Shown here one piece after another: positions 1-4,971 of a stretch of 5,763 nucleotides of DNA; position 1 is the stretch's first letter, and each line of letters opens with the position of its first letter. The notes under the pieces were generated by a model. That model had not been told where the DNA came from. It was given only the letters and a program-made list of their open reading frames with translations, and did no database searches. The DNA is from Nocardioides sp. (GTDB lineage: Bacteria > Actinomycetota > Actinomycetes > Propionibacteriales > Nocardioidaceae): NCBI GenBank assembly GCA_021166815.1, contig JAJPEO010000239.1, positions 1 to 5,763 on the forward strand, written 5' to 3'. Position numbers and translations under genes: made by a program.

Positions 1-1771
1 CGTCGACAAGGACGCCATCCGCGACAAGATCGGCGCCTTCAGGTTCGGTGCAGGCTTCGGCAAGACGCTCTCGGGGTTGGTCCGCAACGGGATCGGCGTG
101 CACCACGCCGGGATGCTGCCGCGCTACCGCCGACTGGTGGAGACGTTGGCGCAGGCCGGCCTGCTCCAGGTCATCTGCGGCACCGACACCCTGGGCGTGG
201 GGATCAACGTGCCGATCCGTACGGTCCTGTTCACGGGCCTGGCCAAGTTCGACGGCAGCCGACAGCGGGTGCTGCGCACCCGGGAGTTCCAGCAGATCGC
301 GGGCCGGGCGGGACGGGCGGGGTTCGACACCGCCGGCTTCGTGGTGGTCCAGGCGCCCGAGCACGTCATCGAGAACGAGCAGGCCAAGGCGCGCGCCGCA
401 GCGCGCCAGGCCGCCGGCAAGAAGAAGTCGAAGGCCCAGCTCAAGAAGCCGCCCGAGGGCACGATCGTGTGGACCGAGCAGACCTTCGACAAGCTCGTGG
501 CCGGCCAGCCCGAGCGGCTGAGCAGCCGCATGAAGGTCGACAACGCCATGCTGATCAACGTGGTGTCGCGTCCGGAGGACGCGTTCCCCGTGATGCGGCG
601 CCTGATGACGGAGAACCACGAGGACCGCAGGCGACAGCTGCGCCTGGCCCGCCGCGCACTGCGGCTGACGCGGTCGCTGGTCCGATCCGGGGTCATCACC
701 CGGCTCGACGATCTCGACGAGCACGGCCGCAGGTACGTCATGACCGTCGACCTGCCCAGCGACTTCGCCCTGAACCAGCCGCTGTCGCACTTCGCACTGG
801 CCGCCCTCGACGTGCTGGACCCGGACGCGGACACCTTCGCCCTGGACGTGGTGTCCGTGGTGGAGGCCGTGCTGGAGGCTCCGCGACAGGTGCTGATGGC
901 GCAGCAGCACGCAGCGCGCGGCCTCGCGATCGGCGAGATGAAGGCCGACGGGATCGACTACGACGAGCGCATGGCGCTGCTCGAGGAGATCACCTGGCCG
1001 CAGCCGCTGGCCGACTTCCTGGAGCCGTTGTACGACACCTACCGCCAGTCGCACCCCTGGCTGCCCGAGGACGCGCTGGGGCCGAAATCGGTCGTGCGCC
1101 ACATGTGGGAGGACGGCATGGGCTTCACCGACTTCGTCTCCCGCTACCAGCTCTCGCGGTCGGAGGGGCTGGTGCTCCGGTACCTCTCCGACGCCTACCG
1201 GACGCTGCGGCACACGGTCCCCGAGCGCTACGTGACCGAGGAGCTGACGGACCTCGTCGAGTGGCTCGGGGAGACGATCCGACAGACGGACTCCTCGCTC
1301 ATCGACGAGTGGGAGGCCCTCGCCGACCCGGGACACGCCTCGTCTGCCGTGGCGCACCACGAGCCACCGCCGCCTCCGCGCCCCCTCTCGCGCCAGGAGC
1401 GGGTCTTCACCGTCATGATCCGCAACGCCATGTGGGCGCGGGTGCAGGCCGTCGCCCGCGACGACGTGGCCGCGCTGGTGCGGTTGGACGCGGGCGAGGG
1501 AGAGGCGGGCGAGTGGTCGCGTACCGACTGGGACGCGGCGCTGGACGCCTACTACGACGCCCACGACGAGGTGCTGCTGGACGCGGACGCCCGCGGGCCG
1601 GCGCTCCTCGAGATCGGTGCAGAGACACCCGAGCGGCGCATCGCCGTGACCCAGACCCTGCACGACCCGGCGGGCGACCACGACTGGGTGATCGAGGCAG
1701 AGGTCGACGTCGCCGAGTCCGACGAGCAGGGCGAGCTCGTGCTGCGCACGGTGCGCATGAGGTGCCTGTGA
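1..1771 (+). CDS. Ski2-like DEAD/DEAH-box RNA helicase with C-terminal DUF3516 region (5' partial)
   Basis: This is the C-terminal 589 codons of a superfamily 2 helicase. The reading phase starts at base 2 and the true start, with Walker A and DExH motifs, lies outside the window. Visible second-RecA-domain motifs (residues counted from base 2) are GVHHAGMLPRYR (about 32-43), motif V TDTLGVGINVP (61-71) and motif VI QQIAGRAGRAG (97-107) with its paired arginines. This pattern is typical of Ski2/Mtr4-like helicases, which unwind RNA or DNA using ATP. A basic Lys-rich linker (KKKSKAQLKK, about 140-149) follows. The remaining 430 or so residues match what I know of DUF3516, found behind helicases in Actinobacteria. 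They include a proline run (about residues 455-461) before a final globular-looking stretch ending in ...RTVRMRCL. The helicase call is firm; substrate and cellular role are unknown. It is cotranscriptional in direction with parA but separated by 220 bp, so probably a separate unit. Confidence 0.9.
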   Translation, partial: VDKDAIRDKIGAFRFGAGFGKTLSGLVRNGIGVHHAGMLPRYRRLVETLAQAGLLQVICGTDTLGVGINVPIRTVLFTGLAKFDGSRQRVLRTREFQQIAGRAGRAGFDTAGFVVVQAPEHVIENEQAKARAAARQAAGKKKSKAQLKKPPEGTIVWTEQTFDKLVAGQPERLSSRMKVDNAMLINVVSRPEDAFPVMRRLMTENHEDRRRQLRLARRALRLTRSLVRSGVITRLDDLDEHGRRYVMTVDLPSDFALNQPLSHFALAALDVLDPDADTFALDVVSVVEAVLEAPRQVLMAQQHAARGLAIGEMKADGIDYDERMALLEEITWPQPLADFLEPLYDTYRQSHPWLPEDALGPKSVVRHMWEDGMGFTDFVSRYQLSRSEGLVLRYLSDAYRTLRHTVPERYVTEELTDLVEWLGETIRQTDSSLIDEWEALADPGHASSAVAHHEPPPPPRPLSRQERVFTVMIRNAMWARVQAVARDDVAALVRLDAGEGEAGEWSRTDWDAALDAYYDAHDEVLLDADARGPALLEIGAETPERRIAVTQTLHDPAGDHDWVIEAEVDVAESDEQGELVLRTVRMRCL

Positions 1772-1780
1772 GTGCACAGG
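1765..1780. repeat. Inverted repeat CCTGTG-agtg-CACAGG across the helicase stop codon
   Basis: CCTGTG (1765-1770) and CACAGG (1775-1780) are perfect reverse complements separated by AGTG. The TGA stop of the helicase gene (1769-1771) lies inside the structure. In RNA it would form a 6-bp stem with a 4-nt loop. No T-tract follows, so it does not look like a Rho-independent terminator. It is the first of several CACAGG-containing elements in this gap and may instead be a protein-binding site. Confidence 0.5.
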
Positions 1781-1835
1781 TCCCTCCACAGGCGCACGGC
1801 GGCTGTGCACACAGGCGCGGATCAGTGCACAGGTC
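1771..1835. repeat. Cluster of CACAGG direct repeats with a 12-bp exact duplication
   Basis: AGTGCACAGGTC occurs exactly twice (1771-1782 and 1824-1835). Between the copies, CACAGGCGC also occurs twice (1787-1795 and 1810-1818). This gives four CACAGG copies in about 60 bp (1775, 1787, 1810, 1828), all in the same orientation. The palindrome GTGCAC appears three times (1772, 1805, 1825), once inside the 8-bp palindrome TGTGCACA (1804-1811). The cluster sits just upstream of the predicted parA promoter, where an activator or repressor could bind. No known regulator consensus was recognised. Confidence 0.55.
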
Positions 1836-1867
1836 TGACCGCGAAGCTGTGGGTTGGACCGGTTGTG

Positions 1868-1897
1868 TTGTGGGCGCCCGCGACCCGGACCTAGAGT
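1868..1897 (+). promoter_or_regulatory. Candidate sigma70-type promoter for the parA-scpAB operon
   Basis: TTGTGG (1868-1873) resembles an actinobacterial -35 element and TAGAGT (1892-1897) fits the TANNNT -10 consensus, with an 18-bp spacer. Transcription would begin near 1904, leaving an 88-nt leader before the parA ATG. It is the best promoter-like pair in the only sizeable gap of the window and precedes five closely packed genes. No transcript data are available, so this is a pattern match only. Confidence 0.5.
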
Positions 1898-1918
1898 CGC
1901 GCAAGCCGATCTCAGGTC

Positions 1919-1936
1919 TTGTCGACGTGTCGACAA
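1919..1936. promoter_or_regulatory. Perfect palindrome TTGTCGACGTGTCGACAA in the parA leader (operator candidate)
   Basis: TTGTCGAC and GTCGACAA are exact 8-bp inverted repeats with a 2-bp GT spacer. The element lies about 15 bp downstream of the predicted transcription start, a typical position for a repressor operator. GTCGACGTG from this element recurs exactly at 1971-1979, just before the parA ribosome binding site, giving three GTCGAC half-like units in 60 bp. As RNA it could form a 7-bp stem with a CGUG loop. It does not match the parS consensus or the actinobacterial LexA box. The binding protein is unknown; the RHH protein of the operon is one candidate by analogy with autoregulated par operons. 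Confidence 0.5.
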
Positions 1937-1953
1937 AGTTTGGAGCCACCGGC

Positions 1954-1995
1954 GTGATGCAATCGGGGGAGTCGACGTGCGAGGAGCGGACATGA
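1954..1995 (+). CDS. Possible 13-codon leader ORF overlapping the parA start
   Basis: GTG (1954) followed at once by ATG (1957) opens a frame reading MQSGESTCEERT from the ATG and ending at TGA 1993-1995. That stop overlaps the parA ATG at 1992 as ATGA, the classic coupling arrangement. A purine-rich GGAG (1942-1945) is 8 nt from the GTG. The same frame is open far upstream by chance in this high-GC DNA, so openness is no evidence. The support is the Shine-Dalgarno spacing and the stop/start overlap. It could be a regulatory leader peptide or coincidence. Confidence 0.22.
   Translation: MMQSGESTCEERT
1981..1986 (+). promoter_or_regulatory. Ribosome binding site supporting parA start at 1992
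   Basis: GAGGAG lies 5 nt before ATG 1992. A competing in-frame GTG at 1977 has its own purine tract GGGGGAG (1965-1971), also 5 nt away, and would add five residues. ATG is preferred because it is the stronger start codon and has a clean Shine-Dalgarno match. Confidence 0.6.
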
Positions 1996-3005
1996 GCGGT
2001 GCAGGTCTTTCCGGAAGTCACGGCAGCAGCGCCTCCGAGATGCCGCCCCTCGTCACCGCCCCCACGCCACCCCCACCGTCCCGAGACGAAGGCACCGTGA
2101 CCGAACCCATTCCGTTCGACCGCCCGCAGCAGACCTCCGGCACGACCACCCTGGAGGCGGAGCGTCCCCTGGGGCCCACGGGCCGTCCGCTCCCGGTGCT
2201 CCCGGAGCCGACGCCGCTCACCCAGCACGGTGGCGCGCGCGTCATCGCGATGTGCAACCAGAAGGGCGGGGTCGGCAAGACCACCACGACCATCAACCTG
2301 GGCGCCTCGCTGGCCGAGTTCGGGCGCAAGGTGCTCCTGGTGGACTTCGACCCCCAGGGCAGCCTCTCGGTCGGTCTCGGGCTCAACCCGCACGAGATGG
2401 ACCTCACCATCTACAACCTGCTCATGGAGCGTGACGTCACCCTCGACGAGGTCGTCGTCCCCACCGGCGTGCCGGGGATGGACCTGCTGCCCTCCAACAT
2501 CGACCTGTCCGCCGCTGAGGTGCAGCTGGTCCACGAGGTCGCGCGCGAGCAGACGCTGCAGCGTGTCCTGGCCCCGGCGCTGGAGGCGTACGACGTCATC
2601 CTCATCGACTGCCAGCCCTCGCTCGGCCTGCTGACGGTCAACGCGCTGACCGCCTCCGACGGAGTGATCGTGCCTCTCGAGTGCGAGTACTTCGCCCTGC
2701 GTGGCGTGGCGCTGCTCAAGACCACCATCGACAAGGTGCGCGAGCGCCTCAACCCCAAGCTCGAGATCGACGGCGTCCTGGGCACGATGTTCGACGGCCG
2801 CACCCTCCACAGCCGCGAGGTCATGGACCGCCTGGTCCAGGCCTGGGGCGACAAGGTCTTCCACACCGTCATCCGGCGCACGGTCAAGTTCTCCGACGCC
2901 ACGGTGGCGGGTGAGCCGATCACCTCGTACGCCTCGTCGTCGACGGGCGCCGACGCCTACCGCCAGCTGGCCAAGGAGGTGTTGACCCGGTGGCCCGCCG
3001 AGTGA
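1992..3005 (+). CDS. parA: ParA/Soj-family chromosome partitioning ATPase
   Basis: This 337-residue protein is a deviant-Walker P-loop ATPase, a family that dimerises on ATP and binds DNA nonspecifically to position chromosomes, plasmids or protein cargo. The deviant Walker A is KGGVGKTT, with signature lysine K91 and P-loop lysine K96. The A' motif LLVDFDPQGS follows (115-124, D120), and Walker B is VILIDCQPS (202-210, D206). The C-terminal part contains the family-typical VAGEPIT stretch. Residues 1 to about 84 form a Pro/Ser/Thr-rich extension, likely disordered, without the helix-turn-helix of type Ia plasmid ParAs. Length and gene order match the actinobacterial ParA paralogue encoded ahead of scpAB (e.g. 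Rv1708). No parB is adjacent; the next gene overlaps by 16 bp and may encode the partner. The fold is certain; which cargo it serves is not. The symbol denotes family, not proof that it is the oriC-proximal ParA. Confidence 0.93.
   Translation: MSGAGLSGSHGSSASEMPPLVTAPTPPPPSRDEGTVTEPIPFDRPQQTSGTTTLEAERPLGPTGRPLPVLPEPTPLTQHGGARVIAMCNQKGGVGKTTTTINLGASLAEFGRKVLLVDFDPQGSLSVGLGLNPHEMDLTIYNLLMERDVTLDEVVVPTGVPGMDLLPSNIDLSAAEVQLVHEVAREQTLQRVLAPALEAYDVILIDCQPSLGLLTVNALTASDGVIVPLECEYFALRGVALLKTTIDKVRERLNPKLEIDGVLGTMFDGRTLHSREVMDRLVQAWGDKVFHTVIRRTVKFSDATVAGEPITSYASSSTGADAYRQLAKEVLTRWPAE
2973..2980 (+). promoter_or_regulatory. Strong Shine-Dalgarno inside the parA 3' end, deciding the next start
   Basis: AAGGAGGT is a near-perfect anti-16S match located within the parA coding sequence, 9 nt before GTG 2990. 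It favours that start over GTG 3002, which would overlap the parA stop as GTGA but is over 20 nt away, and over ATG 3008, which has no clear site. Confidence 0.7.
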
Positions 3006-3343
3006 GCATGCCGGCGGCGGACGACCTCTTCCGCCCGACCGCCGACGGACAGGCACCCGCACCCGCCGAGCGCCCGCGCTCGGTGCGTGCCGTGGCCGAC
3101 GAGGACGACCAGCCGGGTGCGCGACGTCCCAGCGGACGCGTGCGCCACGACGAGAAGATGACGGTCTACGTCACCTCCGACGAGCTGCTGGACATCGAGC
3201 ACGCCAGGCTGACCCTGCGGCGCGAGCACGGACTGGGCATCGATCGTGGCCGACTCGTGCGCGAGGCCGTGGCCATGGTGCTGGCAGACCTCGAGGAGCA
3301 CGGCGCACAGAGCGCGTTGGTCCGGCGGCTCGTCGAGGAATGA
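2990..3343 (+). CDS. Small protein with predicted ribbon-helix-helix DNA-binding fold, between parA and scpA
   Basis: This 117-residue protein has no name I recognise with certainty. Residues 1-56 are Pro/Arg/Asp-rich and look disordered. The rest is compact: a short strand MTVYVT (57-62), a helix from SDELLDIEHARLTL (63-76), a turn at HGLG (80-83), and a second helix DRGRLVREAVAMVLADLE (85-102). Strand-helix-helix with an R-x-x-REA second helix resembles CopG/ParG-type RHH proteins, which dimerise and place the strand in the DNA major groove. The tail SALVRRLVEE may be a further short helix. It overlaps parA by 16 bp and scpA by 4 bp (ATGA), so all three are probably translated together. By analogy with ParF/ParG it could be the DNA-binding partner or operon repressor of ParA (inference). 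Start chosen from AAGGAGGT 9 nt upstream; GTG 3002 or ATG 3008 would trim four or six residues. The gene is certain, the fold likely, the function unknown. Confidence 0.85.
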   Translation: MARRVSMPAADDLFRPTADGQAPAPAERPRSVRAVADEDDQPGARRPSGRVRHDEKMTVYVTSDELLDIEHARLTLRREHGLGIDRGRLVREAVAMVLADLEEHGAQSALVRRLVEE

Positions 3344-4218
3344 GCGCTGACACCCAGCTCGCCGCCGCGGCCGAGACGGGCGTCGAGTCGCCCGCGTTCG
3401 CCGTACGACTCGACAACTTCGAGGGCCCCTTCGACCTGCTCCTGGGCCTCATCGCCAAGCACAAGCTCGACATCACCGAGGTCGCGCTGTCCCAGGTGAC
3501 CGACGAGTTCATCGCCCACGTCAAGGCGCTGGGCGATGAGTGGGACCTCGAGCAGACGACGTCCTTCCTGGTCGTCGCCGCCACGCTGCTCGATCTCAAG
3601 GCCGCGCGGTTGCTGCCTCAGGGCGACGTGGAGGACGAGGACGACCTCGCCCTCCTCGAGGCCCGTGACCTCCTCTTCGCCCGACTCATGCAGTACCGCG
3701 CCTTCAAGCAGGTGGCCGCGGTGCTGGAGGAGCGACTGGCCGCCGAGGCGCTGCGCCATCCGCGGGCGGTGGGGATGGAGGAACGCTTCGCCACGCTGCT
3801 GCCAGAGGTCCTGATCGGGGTGGGCCTCGACCAGTTCGCGCGTCTCGCGGCGCGGGCCATGGAGCCCAAGCCGGTCCTGGAGGTGTCGCTGCACCACATC
3901 CACGCCGCCAAGGTGAGCGTGCGCGAGCAGGCCGCCCTGGTCGTCGAGCGTCTGCGCCGCGCCGGCACCATGACGTTCCGGGCGCTGTGCGGCGACTCAC
4001 CCGACCGGCTGACCACCGTCGCCAGGTTCCTGTCCCTCCTGGAGCTCTTCCGCGAGGGGGCGGTCGGGTTCGACCAGGTGACCCCCCTGGGGGAGCTGAC
4101 CGTGCGCTGGACCGGGAGCGAGGACGGCGAGGTCGACATCGTCGACGAGTTCGACGGCGCGCCCCCCGACGCAGACGAGGACACCCCCCTGCCCACGACC
4201 ACCGAGGACGACCAGTGA
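3340..4218 (+). CDS. scpA: Segregation and condensation protein A (kleisin subunit of SMC complex)
   Basis: ScpA (292 residues here) is the kleisin that bridges the two heads of an SMC dimer and recruits ScpB, forming bacterial condensin on the nucleoid. The N-terminal hallmark is FEGPFDLLLGLI (27-38), followed by DITEVALSQVTDEFI; this region forms the helical domain that contacts the SMC neck. A central acidic helical stretch (VEDEDDLALLEARDLL) is where ScpB dimers wrap in characterised homologues. The C-terminal winged helix, from about TMTFRALC (210-217) through FLSLLELFREGAV to GELTVRW, binds the SMC head cap. An acidic low-complexity tail of roughly 28 residues follows, beyond the usual core. 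The start overlaps the preceding stop as ATGA. A GAGGA abuts the ATG too closely to act well, so translation probably depends on coupling. The scpB start overlaps its stop. Confidence 0.95.
   Translation: MSADTQLAAAAETGVESPAFAVRLDNFEGPFDLLLGLIAKHKLDITEVALSQVTDEFIAHVKALGDEWDLEQTTSFLVVAATLLDLKAARLLPQGDVEDEDDLALLEARDLLFARLMQYRAFKQVAAVLEERLAAEALRHPRAVGMEERFATLLPEVLIGVGLDQFARLAARAMEPKPVLEVSLHHIHAAKVSVREQAALVVERLRRAGTMTFRALCGDSPDRLTTVARFLSLLELFREGAVGFDQVTPLGELTVRWTGSEDGEVDIVDEFDGAPPDADEDTPLPTTTEDDQ
4204..4208 (+). promoter_or_regulatory. Shine-Dalgarno for scpB within the end of scpA
   Basis: GAGGA lies 6 nt before GTG 4215 and supports that start. The GTG shares four bases with the scpA stop (GTGA). 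The frame is open further upstream, but any earlier start would overlap the conserved ScpA winged-helix codons. Confidence 0.5.
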
Positions 4219-4964
4219 ACGACCACCCCGAGCCTCCCGCAACCCCGGCCGAGCAGGACGAGCCCGACACCCTGGCCGTGGCCGTCGCCGACCTGCGCCC
4301 CGCCCTCGAGGCGATCCTGATGGTGGCCGACGAGGCGCTCGACAAGGTGCGGCTGGCGTCCGTCGTGGGCCATCCCGTGGACGACGTCGAGGAGGCGCTC
4401 GAGGCCCTGTCGCGTGAGTACACCGAGCAGGGACGTGGGTTCGACCTGCGAAGCGTCGGCAGCGGCTGGCGCTTCTACACGCGTCCGGAGCTGGCCGCGG
4501 TGGTGGAGTCGTTCGTCCTCGAGGGGCAGCAGGCACGCCTGACCCAGGCCGCGCTCGAGACGCTCGCCGTGGTCGCGTACAAGCAGCCCGTCACCCGCTC
4601 CAGGGTCTCGGCGATCCGCGGCGTCAACGTCGACGGGGTCATGCGCACGCTCCTGGCACGGGGCCTGGTCGAGGAGGCCGGGCAGGACGAGCACAGCGGC
4701 GCCCACCTCTACCGCACGTCCTCGTACTTCCTGGAGCGGATCGGCATCACGTCGCTGGAGGACCTGCCCGAGCTGGCTCCCTACCTGCCGGACATGGAGG
4801 ACCTGGAGGACGAGCTCGCCGCCGTCGCCGGTCTGGACGCCCCGGCCTCCGAGCTCGCGCCCGAACCCACCGCACCCGGGCCCACCACGGAGCCGGCACC
4901 CCACCACCCCTCACCGCACAGCGGCGACGGGACGGAGCCCGACGGCGGGACCGAGATAGCGTGA
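4215..4964 (+). CDS. scpB: Segregation and condensation protein B (SMC complex accessory subunit)
   Basis: ScpB (249 residues from GTG 4215) forms a dimer of tandem winged-helix domains that binds the central part of ScpA and completes the SMC-ScpAB condensin. The first winged helix runs from about LEAILMVADEAL (31-42) through GFDLRSVGSGWRFYTRPE. The second carries the family signature LTQAALETLAVVAYKQPVT (109-127) followed by IRGVNVDGVMRTLLARGLVE and ends near the SSYFLERIGITSLEDLP stretch. Both ends carry additions: a short acidic/Pro N-terminus and a Pro/Glu/His-rich tail from about residue 210 that is probably disordered. The GTGA overlap with scpA points to coupled, near-equimolar synthesis, which fits a fixed-stoichiometry complex. 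No missing core motif was seen. Confidence 0.95.
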   Translation: MNDHPEPPATPAEQDEPDTLAVAVADLRPALEAILMVADEALDKVRLASVVGHPVDDVEEALEALSREYTEQGRGFDLRSVGSGWRFYTRPELAAVVESFVLEGQQARLTQAALETLAVVAYKQPVTRSRVSAIRGVNVDGVMRTLLARGLVEEAGQDEHSGAHLYRTSSYFLERIGITSLEDLPELAPYLPDMEDLEDELAAVAGLDAPASELAPEPTAPGPTTEPAPHHPSPHSGDGTEPDGGTEIA

Positions 4965-4971
4965 CCTCTCG

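Noticed and set aside
1765..1815. Rho-independent terminator after the helicase gene
   Set aside because: Stems are only 5-6 bp and no T-run follows any of them, so termination here cannot be supported from sequence.
1781..1860. DnaA boxes or a replication origin in the helicase-parA gap
   Set aside because: The best match to an actinobacterial TTGTCCACA box is CCCTCCACA at 1782-1790, six of nine positions. There is no AT-rich unwinding region and no dnaA/dnaN neighbourhood.
1919..1936. parS site for ParB
   Set aside because: The palindrome TTGTCGACGTGTCGACAA shares little with the parS consensus TGTTTCACGTGAAACA. No parB gene is present.
469..1995. Plus-strand frame-1 ORF across helicase and gap (508 codons)
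   Set aside because: It is a shadow of the helicase frame with Arg/Gly/Ala-rich translation. Only its last 13 codons were considered separately as a leader ORF because of their own Shine-Dalgarno and stop overlap.
1413..3062. Long open frame on the minus strand (549 codons)
   Set aside because: It runs antisense to the helicase end, the gap and parA. Its protein is low-complexity Arg/Gly/Pro/His-rich with no recognisable motif, a typical artefact of high-GC codon bias.
3618..4907. Long open frame on the minus strand (429 codons)
   Set aside because: It is antisense to scpA and scpB, whose family motifs are intact, and has compositional bias without domains.
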